NCBI RefSeq assembly: GCF_020829685.1
Contig: NZ_JAIVFR010000029.1
Location: 1-16,475, forward strand
DNA length: 16,475 nucleotides
Reading direction: 5' to 3'
Source of the DNA: Nostoc sp. CHAB 5715
GTDB lineage: Bacteria; Cyanobacteriota; Cyanobacteriia; Cyanobacteriales; Nostocaceae
Below, piece after piece: positions 1 to 6,675 of the stretch. How positions within the stretch are numbered: position 1 is the first letter of the stretch; each line of letters opens with the position of its first letter. Position numbers and translations under genes: made by a program. The notes under the pieces were generated by a model. It was not told the DNA's origin. It did not search any database and worked only from the letters and a program-made list of their open reading frames with translations.

Positions 1-248
1 CTTCACTGAAAACTGTTTTAGCTGCAACCCTCATTTTGAAAAGCTTACCTAGACAAAGGGATGCTTTTTCTTTATCCAGTTAACACCCTAGTTTTTCACC
101 AAGCTCATTTTTCAGCCGCGATCGCTTTGGTTCAAGCCGCTTAAATAGCGGTACAAGCGTTATGCGTGTCAACACAAAAAAATGCTGTGTCTGGCGATCG
201 CAGACACAGCCGATATTACACAGGGACAAAAAACAGTTTTCAGTGAAG
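1..248. repeat. Element bounded by a 19-bp perfect inverted repeat
   Basis: Bases 1-19 (CTTCACTGAAAACTGTTTT) are exactly repeated in inverted orientation at 230-248. The enclosed DNA has no gene but holds two HIP1 sites (118-125 and 194-201) and the terminator of the neighbouring secreted protein. The left arm touches the window edge, so the element may extend further. An imperfect direct copy of the right arm and its flank (226-258) lies at about 2333-2360. This could be a MITE-like insertion or an unusually wide inverted repeat; no transposase is present. Confidence 0.6.
176..210 (-). terminator. Intrinsic terminator of the DUF1194/PEP-CTERM gene
   Basis: A perfect 10-bp stem (GCTGTGTCTG at 184-193, CAGACACAGC at 201-210) encloses a 7-base loop that with the next base forms a HIP1 site. 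Read leftward it is followed by seven T residues (A7 at 176-182 on the plus strand). It lies 54 bases past the stop codon of the leftward gene at 264-1088, the expected position for its rho-independent terminator. Confidence 0.8.
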
Positions 249-263
249 GCAAGCCTTTGTTAC

Positions 264-1088
264 TTAACTGTTAACAATAGCTTGGAATTTCTTATTGCGT
301 TTGAGCATTGAACTAGCACCAATAGTACCAAAAACTAGCAAGCCTACTATAGAAGCTGGTTCAGGAACAGAGGTTGGCTTGATTTCTGCCTTAATTTTTT
401 GATCAACTGCAACACCAAAGTCTTGGAAGGTCTGCGCTGCTAGAACAAAAGCAGGGTCACCATTAGCATTAGTACCGCCAATTACGTTATTTTGATAAAA
501 GGCTTGAAGTCCAGACTCGCCCTCGATAATTACACCGTTAATCGCATCGACACCTAGTGCTAGAGCAGCATTGCGGGCAGCTATTGTATTAACCCCATCG
601 TTTGTAGCACCGTCACCAGACACATCGATAACTTGGCGTGCACCATCGTAGTCATTATTGAAGAATTTAGGTGCGGCAAAATTGAGTACAGAACCAATAG
701 CAGTAGTGCCACTGAAGCTACGCGTGGTTGCTGCTATATTATTAGCAAAAGTCTGTGCAGCACCTACACTATCGATCAAACTCCACCCTACAACTTCTTG
801 CTGCTGATTCGCGCCAGACCAGTAAATCAGGTTTACTGCAATCTTGCCTAAATTTCCTTTAGAGATGAAATTGTTAAAAAGGTCGGCATTTGAAAAAGCA
901 TCAACATAGCCTTGTTTTTGTAGATTGAACTCGCTATTATCTACGCTTCCAGAAACATCAACAAGTAAAGACAATTCCAAATCAACGGGAACCAAAGTAG
1001 CAGCGTGAGCGCTAGTTGAAATAGCTAAAACAGACAAACAGCAAGATGCTGCCGTGAGTGTTGCACGAACAAAGTTAGAAATTTTCAT
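264..1088 (-). CDS. DUF1194/vWA-like secreted protein with PEP-CTERM anchor
   Basis: The 274-aa protein has an N-terminal signal peptide (basic start, hydrophobic core about residues 10-28, likely cleavage after AHA). It then has a von Willebrand A-like fold: the metal-binding DxSxS motif is DVSGS at residues 44-48, a threonine pair sits at 128-129, and a second acidic strand reads DVSGDG at 155-160. The C-terminus is a classic PEP-CTERM sorting signal: VPEP at 241-244, a hydrophobic helix, then a basic tail. The protein is probably exported, processed by an exosortase-type system and held at the cell surface or in exopolysaccharide. Its ligand is unknown. A weak AAGGT ribosome site lies about 6 bases before the ATG, and a 5'-leader hairpin lies at 1131-1170. 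It stands alone, with its own terminator at 176-210. Confidence 0.85.
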   Translation of the reverse strand: MKISNFVRATLTAASCCLSVLAISTSAHAATLVPVDLELSLLVDVSGSVDNSEFNLQKQGYVDAFSNADLFNNFISKGNLGKIAVNLIYWSGANQQQEVVGWSLIDSVGAAQTFANNIAATTRSFSGTTAIGSVLNFAAPKFFNNDYDGARQVIDVSGDGATNDGVNTIAARNAALALGVDAINGVIIEGESGLQAFYQNNVIGGTNANGDPAFVLAAQTFQDFGVAVDQKIKAEIKPTSVPEPASIVGLLVFGTIGASSMLKRNKKFQAIVNS

Positions 1089-1130
1089 GATTGACCTTAT
1101 TATTTAAAAAAAGCAGATGTGAATAATAAA

Positions 1131-1170
1131 AATGCTTGACTAGAAAAATATCTAGGCTATGCCAAGCATT
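1131..1170 (-). promoter_or_regulatory. Hairpin in the 5' leader of the PEP-CTERM gene
   Basis: AATGCTTG (1131-1138) pairs with CAAGCATT (1163-1170), and inside it CTAGA (1140-1144) pairs with TCTAG (1151-1155). The two-part stem lies about 43 bases upstream of the leftward ATG at 1088, so it would fold in the leader RNA or act as an operator. There is no T run, so it is not a terminator. Its function is unknown. Confidence 0.4.
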
Positions 1171-1820
1171 TGGACATAATTGACGTAACGCATGTTGTAC
1201 AAGAAGCTATAGTAAACCTCTTGCAGGGAGCGCAGATATAAGCACTAGTAAAAATAACTAAAGTTTTGAACTTAGCTTTTATTTCTAGTTATTTAAGGAG
1301 CTTATTAACAGTGTTCTCCTCACTTGCGTATTCATTTAGATTACTGGTAAATTTATTTTGTGGCTAGAGATTTTGCGTGTATTCACATAAGAATTATATT
1401 TAAAATTAGATTGAATAGTCACCAAAACATAGATTTAAAGCGACTTATAGAGGTAGTATCAAGTGAATAATTCACTAAAACTTTGTAAAATTAAGTTGTT
1501 GCTTTAAGACAGATTTATCAACGTAATTATGCGTAAATATAACTACGTAAGTATAATCACATTTAAGAACATCGTAGTAACACAAGTAGGTGGGTGCTAA
1601 AAAATACAACTAAATTAAGAAATGTAAATCGCTTAAAAGCTTATACTCAAAGCGTTTCTGGTGCTTTACATAAGTTTATACAGTTTGGTTTAATTGTGCC
1701 TACCTACTTACTGTTATGAAAGCTACCGATTAAAGCTATAGTGGTTAAAAACTTAGGGTAGCGATGCCTGCGGTGAGCTTCTCTACGAGACGCTGCGCGA
1801 ACGCTAACGCTTACTAAATT
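1171..1820. other. Gene-free AT-rich stretch with a Nostoc-type repeat
   Basis: No frame of useful length is open on either strand. Two structures are visible: a 9-bp inverted repeat (1252-1260 with 1286-1294) around a small AAGTT/AACTT hairpin, and a GC-rich repeat at about 1760-1810 whose core CTTCTCTACGAGAC recurs at 7604-7617 inside a gene. The rest probably holds the promoter of the leftward secreted-protein gene; no convincing -35/-10 pair was found. Confidence 0.5.
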
Positions 1821-1839
1821 ACGTTAAGAAAGTTTACAT

Positions 1840-1876
1840 AAAAAATCTGCTCTTCCTGCGATCGCAGAAAGAGCAG
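1840..1876 (-). terminator. Leftward intrinsic terminator, tandem copy 1
   Basis: CTGCTCTT (1847-1854) pairs with AAGAGCAG (1869-1876), and the stem continues after one mismatch into the palindrome CTGCGATCGCAG (1856-1867). Read leftward it is followed by A and then six T residues (A6 at 1840-1845). No recognised gene lies upstream on that strand, so it probably ends a small non-coding or micropeptide transcript. Confidence 0.7.
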
Positions 1877-2010
1877 CGTAATACCATTTATTCAATAGTT
1901 AATACACATCCTTTCAACGCCATTTCGGAATCTTCCTTAATTAATAATCACTAATTCGTACTTTGATCCCATACATTTTTACATTGCTTACAACAGATTT
2001 AGCACAAACT
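1846..2010 (-). ncRNA. Putative small RNA / micropeptide unit 1
   Basis: Read leftward the unit has a TATAAG hexamer (about 2009-2014), roughly 160 bases of body, and the terminator at 1840-1876. Inside is an 11-codon frame at 1888-1923 (peptide MALKGCVLTIE) with an AAGGAA ribosome-site-like sequence about 9 bases before its ATG. The tandem copy keeps almost the same peptide. No known small-RNA family was recognised; the call rests on architecture and duplication alone. Confidence 0.3.
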
Positions 2011-2035
2011 TATACTACGTTAAGAAAGTTTACAT

Positions 2036-2073
2036 AAAAAATCTGCTCTCCCTAGCGATCGCAGAAAGAGCAG
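2036..2073 (-). terminator. Leftward intrinsic terminator, tandem copy 2
   Basis: CTGCTCT (2043-2049) pairs with AGAGCAG (2067-2073) around a HIP1 site at 2055-2062, followed leftward by six T residues (A6 at 2036-2041). It is the counterpart of the hairpin at 1840-1876, with the stem kept although inner bases differ. Confidence 0.65.
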
Positions 2074-2195
2074 CGCTATACCATTTATTCAAATAGTTAA
2101 TACACATCCTCTTAACGCCATTTCGGAATTTTCCTTAATTAATAATCACTAATTGGTACTTTACATTGCTCAAAACCGATTTAGCAAAAACACAT
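2042..2195 (-). ncRNA. Putative small RNA / micropeptide unit 2
   Basis: This is the second copy of the leftward unit. A perfect TATAAT (2196-2201 on the reverse strand) precedes it, with TTGACT at 2214-2219 further upstream; their spacing of 12 bases is too short for a standard pair. The tiny frame at 2089-2121 encodes MALRGCVLTI. Compared with copy 1 it has one synonymous change and one Lys-to-Arg change, then an inserted base that moves the stop one codon earlier. The unit ends at the terminator 2036-2073. Confidence 0.3.
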
Positions 2196-2219
2196 ATTAT
2201 AAAACTGTATTTTAGTCAA
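2196..2219 (-). promoter_or_regulatory. Candidate leftward promoter for the tandem units
   Basis: On the reverse strand a perfect -10 hexamer TATAAT (2201-2196) and a near-consensus TTGACT (2219-2214) lie immediately upstream of tandem unit 2. Spacing between them is only 12 bases, so either the -35 is elsewhere or the promoter is activator-dependent. A TATAA core at the same relative place before unit 1 supports the idea. Confidence 0.35.
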
Positions 2220-2400
2220 TAGAAAAAGCTGCGTTAACCTATTTTCATCCCCTGGATAGATTAATGTCATGAAACTTATGCACAAACTAGATTTCCAAAT
2301 CTTCTGAATATCCCTAATATAAAAATAGGTACAAAAAACTGTTTTCAGTTCAGCCAAGCCGCTCTCGCTTCATCCTCACACTTCCACCAAGCAACAGCTT

Positions 2401-3225
2401 ATGAATTTCTCGTCAGCACGACAATATTTTTATCAGGAGATTCAACAGTCTGACGAACACATCGACCTAGCAAAGGCAGCTTTGTATATTGCACAGGAAG
2501 AATATTCCAATCTAGATCCAGAGGAATATCTCAACGCCCTTGATACAATGGCATGGGAGCTTCAAGAACGCCTGCCTGATTCACGATATCCTTTGCGGAT
2601 AGTTCAAAGTATTAACCAGTATCTCTACGATGATTTAAAGTTTTCTGGTAATAAAATTGACTATTATGACCCGCGCAATAGCTTTTTCAATGATGTAATT
2701 GACCGTCGGCTAGGTATTCCTATTACCTTAGCGTTGGTTTACCTGGAAGTTGCCAGACGGATTGATTTTCCGATGGTGGGTGTGGGAATGCCAGGACATT
2801 TCCTAATCCGCCCAGACATTCCAGATATAGAGATTTTTGTGGATGCCTTCAATGGCGGTGAAATAATATTTGCCCAAGATTGCGAAGAACGGCTGTCTCA
2901 ACTTTATCAGCAACCTGTGACGCTACAACCAGAATTTTTAGCTGTAGTCAGTAATCGGCAATTTTTGGCACGGATGCTGACAAATTTAAAATTTATTTAC
3001 CTTAAACAGCAAGAGTTAGAAAAAACGTTGGCAGCAGTTGAACGAATTTTGTTGCTGTTTCCTGGTTTAACTTTAGAATTACGCGATCGCGGTCTGATCT
3101 ACTATCAACTCGGTTACTACCCCCAAGCCGTAGACGACTTACAAAATTATTTAGCAAAAGTTCCCGATGCCGAGGATGCATATGTGATTCGGCGGCTACT
3201 TAGCGAATTGGGAAAGGATAGTTAG
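2401..3225 (+). CDS. SirB1/transglutaminase-like protein with TPR-like tail
   Basis: The 274-aa protein belongs to the SirB1 family (Transglut_core2), related to E. coli YchA. The signature block runs from about residue 92 to 138: RNSFFNDVIDRRLGIPI, a helix, then VGVGMPGHFLIR, with the invariant His at 133 and an Asp in FVDAFNGG at 148. These match the His and Asp of transglutaminase-like folds; a catalytic Cys is not evident at the usual place, so enzymatic activity is doubtful. Residues about 188-255 form two TPR-like helical repeats with aromatic and leucine spacing. No signal peptide is seen, so it is cytoplasmic. No ribosome site precedes the ATG, but the family usually starts close to this point. 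The molecular role of the family is unsettled. Confidence 0.85.
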   Translation: MNFSSARQYFYQEIQQSDEHIDLAKAALYIAQEEYSNLDPEEYLNALDTMAWELQERLPDSRYPLRIVQSINQYLYDDLKFSGNKIDYYDPRNSFFNDVIDRRLGIPITLALVYLEVARRIDFPMVGVGMPGHFLIRPDIPDIEIFVDAFNGGEIIFAQDCEERLSQLYQQPVTLQPEFLAVVSNRQFLARMLTNLKFIYLKQQELEKTLAAVERILLLFPGLTLELRDRGLIYYQLGYYPQAVDDLQNYLAKVPDAEDAYVIRRLLSELGKDS

Positions 3226-3232
3226 GGAGTGG

Positions 3233-3288
3233 GGATGAGGGAGATGAGGGAGATGAGGGGGATGAGGGAGATGAGGGAGATGAGGGAG
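3233..3288. repeat. G-rich 9-bp minisatellite
   Basis: About six tandem copies of GATGAGGGA (some GATGAGGGG) fill the gap between the two convergent genes, followed by GACAAATGAC. The reverse complement of this 9-mer appears inside the mannosidase gene at 11550-11580 and 12134-12176, where it is translated as Ser/Pro repeats. Confidence 0.9.
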
Positions 3289-3300
3289 AATGACAAATGA

Positions 3301-3744
3301 CTAATTTTGTTGTTCTGCGACTCGTTTGAGGCGGCGCAGTTGGGCTTGCATATCTTCTTTTGTCCAAGAGGCAGCAAAGGTGTTGAAACCCCAACTAACT
3401 AAGGGGTTAGGGATATCGTACTCAAAACGGTTGAGTAGGAGCGTTCCCTTTTCTGTTGGCTGACATTCCCAGCGATCGCGCCCTTGAAAAAATCCCTGAA
3501 ATTCCCAAACTACCAAACCCGGTTGTCGTTCTACAACTATGCTATTCAACGTGGGTTTCAGTAGAGGAATTTGAATGATAAAACGACTTTTACTACCAAC
3601 ATCAGTACTCCAAATTTCACCCACAGGTTCGCAACGAAGAACGGGGTTGAGCCAGCGATGCATGAGAGCTAAATCGCTAATACAGCGCTCCACCACCGTA
3701 GCTGTAGCATTAATTTGAATCGATTGTTCCAAAACTTGGGACAT
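3301..3744 (-). CDS. SRPBCC (START-like) family protein
   Basis: The 147-aa protein has the layout of a polyketide-cyclase/START-like (SRPBCC) ligand-binding fold: an N-terminal strand QSIQINATATVVERCISD (residues 7-24), then LMHRWLNP, a run of beta strands with VGEIWSTDVGSKSRF, and a long amphipathic C-terminal helix (about 124-143, ending QLRRLKRVAEQ). Proteins of this type bind hydrophobic small molecules; the ligand here cannot be told. The ATG at 3744 is chosen because strand 1 begins just after it; an upstream in-frame TTG at 3771 would add only a Gln-rich stub. The gene converges on the SirB1-like gene, separated by the G-rich minisatellite. Confidence 0.8.
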   Translation of the reverse strand: MSQVLEQSIQINATATVVERCISDLALMHRWLNPVLRCEPVGEIWSTDVGSKSRFIIQIPLLKPTLNSIVVERQPGLVVWEFQGFFQGRDRWECQPTEKGTLLLNRFEYDIPNPLVSWGFNTFAASWTKEDMQAQLRRLKRVAEQQN

Positions 3745-3965
3745 TCTATATCTCTGATGCTGTTGCTGCAATTAGAGTAACGCAAAATTTAGTGGAGTGG
3801 GGAGTGGGGGGAGCAGGGGGAGTAGAGGAGAATAATCAATGCCCAATGCCCACTTTAAATCAAATTAGTCTTGATATCAATATATGTATGTCTTTACTGG
3901 TAAATTGATAGGAAAAACACTGACTTAGTGTTTGCGGCGAATCTTAAGCTTAATTCTCGAAAACC

Positions 3966-5615
3966 ATGAACACAACTTGGCAAGGAATAACCCAGGTGAT
4001 AGGAGTTGCTTTGTCCACGAAAGTGCAGGAATTTTTGGCACAATCGCCCAGCCTGCCACCGCAACCAGCAGTGAATCAAGGAATCGCTGATGTACAAGGT
4101 ATTGTTCAACAGTTGATTCTGTTTATACCCCGTCTGCTGGGGGCAGTGGCAATTTTGTTTGTAGGTTGGCTAATTGCGTTGGGCGCAGCAGCGCTGACGC
4201 GAGGAATCCTCAATCGCACAAACATCGATAACCGCATTGCCGCAGGGATAACGGGTCGTCAAGATGTTCCCCAAGTGGAGAAATTAATCTCTAGCTTAGT
4301 CTTTTGGAGCATTATCCTGTTGACGGCGGTAGCTGTTTTACAAACATTGAATCTGGAGGTAGCCTCTCGACCCCTGAATAATTTTCTCGAGCAACTTATT
4401 GGCTTTTTGCCAAAGTTGGTTGGTGCAGGAATCCTTTTGGGAGTCGCCTGGTTTTTGGCGACCATTGTGAAGATTATTACTGTGCGCTCATTACAGGCAT
4501 TTAACCTGGATGAGCGTCTGAATCCAGAACCAGAAGACAGGGCACCGAGCTTCAATCAGCTGTCTCTGAGTGAGACGATTGGCAATGCTCTGTATTGGTT
4601 TATATTTTTACTGTTTCTCGCCCCAGTTTTAGATACTCTCGAACTCAGGCAGGCTCTACAACCAGTACAAGCTCTCATTACAGAAGTTCTGCTAATTCTG
4701 CCGAACATTTTAGCGGCGGCGCTAATTGCTGTAGTTGGCTGGTTCATAGCTAATGTGGTGCGGCGGATTGTAACAAACTTGCTGGCGACAACTGGTATTG
4801 ACCATTTAGGTAGCCGCTTGGGATTATCTGCCACTGCGGGGGTGCAACCTCTATCGAGTATTATTGGCACAATTGTTTATGTTTTGATTTTGATTCCTGT
4901 GGCGATCGCAGCCCTCAATGCCCTGGAAATTAATGCGATCTCTGTGCCTGCGATCGCAATGCTGCAACAGATTCTCAACGCCCTCCCTGCCATCTTTACA
5001 GCCCTGGCAATTTTGATTGTTGCCTATTTCGTGGGGCGGTTTATTGCGGATTTGGTTACAAGTATCCTCACCAATTTAGGATTTAATAATATTTTCACTA
5101 TTTTGGGTCTGACAACACCCAGCAGACGAATCGTCGTTTCAACAGAATCAACAACTCCCCCGATTCCAACCCGCACACCATCGGAAATTGCAGGCATTGT
5201 TGCTTTAGTGGGTATCATGCTGTTTGCAACGGTGGCGGCGGTGAATATCTTAAATATTCCAGCCCTGACAGCATTAGTGTCTGGAATTGTGATCATATTC
5301 GGGCGGATTTTGGCAGGATTGGTGATATTTGCCATTGGTTTATTCCTGGCCAATCTAGCTTTTAACATCATTACTAGTTCCGGCGAGCGCCAAGCACAGA
5401 TTTTAGGACAAGTGGCGCGGATTGCCATCATTGTTTTAGTTTCTGCAATGGCACTGCAACAGATTGGAGTTGCCAGTGATATTGTGAATTTAGCCTTTGG
5501 ACTTTTACTAGGTGCGATCGCTGTTGCTATTGCCCTAGCCTTTGGTCTTGGGGGGCGCGATATTGCCCGCGAGCAAGTTCAAGAATGGCTAAACTCTTTC
5601 AAAGGTAGAAACTAA
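3966..5615 (+). CDS. Mechanosensitive-channel-type membrane protein with five TM-helix repeats
   Basis: The 549-aa integral membrane protein is built from repeats of the 'conserved TM helix' type seen in CmpX-like members of the MscS superfamily. Five repeats are visible, at about residues 54-90, 148-184, 245-283, 339-376 and 444-470, with helical linkers between them. Repeats 1-3 share a P-x-L/I-x-x-A/G start followed by a Gly/Ala-Trp pair (VGW, VAW, VGW). The C-terminus has a glycine-rich helix and FGLGGRDIAREQ (about 526-537). The canonical MscS beta domain is not seen. A role in osmotic or stress-related ion flux in the cytoplasmic membrane is inferred from the family. There is no clear ribosome site; a 7-bp hairpin (3915-3933) lies in the leader. 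An N-terminal linker (residues 20-40) is proline-rich. Confidence 0.85.
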   Translation: MNTTWQGITQVIGVALSTKVQEFLAQSPSLPPQPAVNQGIADVQGIVQQLILFIPRLLGAVAILFVGWLIALGAAALTRGILNRTNIDNRIAAGITGRQDVPQVEKLISSLVFWSIILLTAVAVLQTLNLEVASRPLNNFLEQLIGFLPKLVGAGILLGVAWFLATIVKIITVRSLQAFNLDERLNPEPEDRAPSFNQLSLSETIGNALYWFIFLLFLAPVLDTLELRQALQPVQALITEVLLILPNILAAALIAVVGWFIANVVRRIVTNLLATTGIDHLGSRLGLSATAGVQPLSSIIGTIVYVLILIPVAIAALNALEINAISVPAIAMLQQILNALPAIFTALAILIVAYFVGRFIADLVTSILTNLGFNNIFTILGLTTPSRRIVVSTESTTPPIPTRTPSEIAGIVALVGIMLFATVAAVNILNIPALTALVSGIVIIFGRILAGLVIFAIGLFLANLAFNIITSSGERQAQILGQVARIAIIVLVSAMALQQIGVASDIVNLAFGLLLGAIAVAIALAFGLGGRDIAREQVQEWLNSFKGRN

Positions 5616-5631
5616 TTCCTCTGTGACATCT

Positions 5632-5666
5632 CCCACCACTAAATCGTCCTTCCCGATTTTGGTGGG
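5632..5666. repeat. Strong imperfect hairpin, possible IS200/IS605-type end
   Basis: CCCACCA (5632-5638) pairs with TGGTGGG (5660-5666) and AAATCG (5641-5646) with CGATTT (5654-5659), leaving a 2-base bulge and a TCCTTCC loop. It lies 17 bases past the stop of the membrane-protein gene. No T run follows in either direction, so it is a poor intrinsic terminator. The bulged shape resembles subterminal hairpins of IS200/IS605 elements, but no tnpA or tnpB is nearby. It could also stabilise the mRNA 3' end. Confidence 0.5.
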
Positions 5667-5676
5667 GGCTTCCACA

Positions 5677-5779
5677 CAATACAGTTCAGTTAAGGAAATC
5701 TATCTGTTAAGGCAGGCAGGGGGGGCAGGGGAAGCTGGCGTTGCAGGGGGAGAGAAAAAAGCTTAACTCAACTGTATTG
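5677..5779. mobile_element. 103-bp MITE-like element with 10-bp target duplication
   Basis: The ends CAATACAGTTCAGTTAAG (5677-5694) and its inverted counterpart at 5762-5779 match at 17 of 18 positions. They are flanked exactly by a direct repeat GGCTTCCACA (5667-5676 and 5780-5789), as expected for a target-site duplication. The interior is G-rich (GGCAGGCAGGGGGGGCAGGGG) and non-coding. The duplication length would suit an IS4-like transposase acting in trans, but the parent element is not in this window. Confidence 0.75.
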
Positions 5780-5789
5780 GGCTTCCACA

Positions 5790-6027
5790 AGATAATTCGG
5801 CTACTGCTGTGCGTAGGCTCTTTGCTTTAAAGACGGCAGGTCATTCCGTTTTATTTAATATGTGAGAGCCTTCTGCTGTTTTAGATAAATAACTGACTCT
5901 GCATTTTACAGCATTTTATTAGACGGGGAGTAGGGAGTGGTGTAGTTCAATTACTTGAAAAGCGCTGTAATATGCGATCGCTCTGGTAACGTAGTAGATA
6001 AAATCAGCCTACCTGAACTCTCATAGT
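5790..6027. other. Intergenic region upstream of the orphan antitoxin
   Basis: No gene is visible. The stretch contains a short G-rich run (GGGGAGTAGGGAGTGG, about 5924-5939), a HIP1 site near 5973 and the presumed promoter of the ribbon-helix-helix gene at 6028. A TAAAAT hexamer at about 5998 could be part of a promoter, without a convincing -35. Confidence 0.4.
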
Positions 6028-6345
6028 ATGACTAACATTCAGATTTCCTTGCCTGAGTCAATGAAAGTCTTTGTCGAGGAACAAGTAGCTAAGGGCGGTT
6101 ATAGTTCAGCTAGTGAATATCTTCAAGAGCTAATCTTTCAAGACCAACAGCGCAAAGGTCAAGAAGAAAAACACCCTCAATTGATGGCGAAGCTTCAGAC
6201 ACAAGGTCAACTGAATAATGAGGAGTTTGAACTAATTGCAGATAAGTTAGCTGACGAATTTGCGCTATGTGTTGGGTTTACTTTACCAGTGCTGTCAGAT
6301 TATGCTGTGACTCGTGAGAGTATTTACGAGGATCATCTTCTATAG
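6028..6345 (+). CDS. ParD-like ribbon-helix-helix antitoxin, apparently orphan
   Basis: The 105-aa protein starts with the ParD/CC2985-type ribbon-helix-helix: strand IQISLPESM (4-12), helix FVEEQVAKGG, then the YSSASEYLQELI block (25-36) and a charged RKGQEEK helix. In typical pairs the C-terminal half wraps a ParE toxin encoded just downstream. Here residues about 62-105 (LNNEEFELIADKLADEF...LSDYAVTRESIYEDH) are unlike the usual ParD tail. They resemble a separate short cyanobacterial domain as I recall it, suggesting a fusion. No ParE-like frame follows; the next DNA is the repeat element at 6448. No ribosome site is evident before the ATG. It probably binds DNA and its own promoter; whether it neutralises any toxin is unknown. 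Confidence 0.75.
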   Translation: MTNIQISLPESMKVFVEEQVAKGGYSSASEYLQELIFQDQQRKGQEEKHPQLMAKLQTQGQLNNEEFELIADKLADEFALCVGFTLPVLSDYAVTRESIYEDHLL

Positions 6346-6495
6346 CTTGGCATATTGCATTATTCATATCCTCAAGCTTTGGGGCTACCACGCACTACGC
6401 CTACGCATTAGTTGACGATAGAGTAATCAAGCCTCATCTACTGAAAGCTAAGTACAGTTTTGCATAAAAGCGTAGTGTTTTTAATGTAGGAGAAC

Positions 6496-6675
6496 ACAAT
6501 GCCATTGTCAGGCGACACAATGCCATTGTCAGGCGACACAATGCCATTGTCAGGCAACACAATGCCATTGTCAGGCAACACAATGCCATTGTCAGGCGAC
6601 ACAATGCCATTGTCAGGCGACACAATGCCATTGTCAGGCGACACAATGCCATTGTCAGGCGACACAATGCCATTG
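6496..6675 (+). repeat. 21-bp tandem array (8 full units plus a partial)
   Basis: Eight full 21-bp units and a 12-base partial unit follow each other without spacers. Units differ only at one position (GGCGAC versus GGCAAC in units 3 and 4). Because 21 is seven codons, the array is open in several frames; on the plus strand it encodes (MPLSGDT)n. The array lies wholly inside the MITE-like element. Confidence 0.95.

Larger units (their letters stand above)
1821..2195. repeat. Tandem duplication of a ~196-bp unit
   Basis: Copy 1 starts at 1821 and copy 2 at 2017, both with ACGTTAAGAAAGTTTACATA. The copies stay alignable to about 2010 and 2195; copy 2 lacks about 16 bases (the part around 1967-1982 of copy 1) and has scattered point changes. 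Each contains a HIP1-centred terminator-type hairpin reading leftward, a short conserved AT-rich block, and a TATAAT-like hexamer at its right edge. Confidence 0.9.

Noticed and set aside
2371..2381. CATCCTCACAC resembling the core of the cyanobacterial small RNA Yfr1
   Set aside because: The full core is not matched and the two flanking stem-loops with a terminator are missing.
3745..3771. TTG start for the SRPBCC protein
   Set aside because: The ATG at 3744 gives the natural family N-terminus; the upstream part only adds a Gln-rich stub.
4259..5431. Long open frames on the minus strand inside the membrane-protein gene
   Set aside because: They mirror a GC-richer coding strand with strong codon bias, have no family features, and overlap a clearly real gene.
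5632..5666. Intrinsic terminator of the membrane-protein gene
   Set aside because: The stem is strong but no T run follows in either direction, so it was listed as a hairpin repeat instead.
6346..6447. ParE toxin gene after the ParD-like gene
   Set aside because: No frame with ParE features or useful length is open in any phase before the repeat element begins.
6496..6675. Possible CRISPR array
   Set aside because: The 21-bp units are contiguous with no unique spacers, and there are no cas genes. The array at 14001-14159 is rejected on the same grounds.
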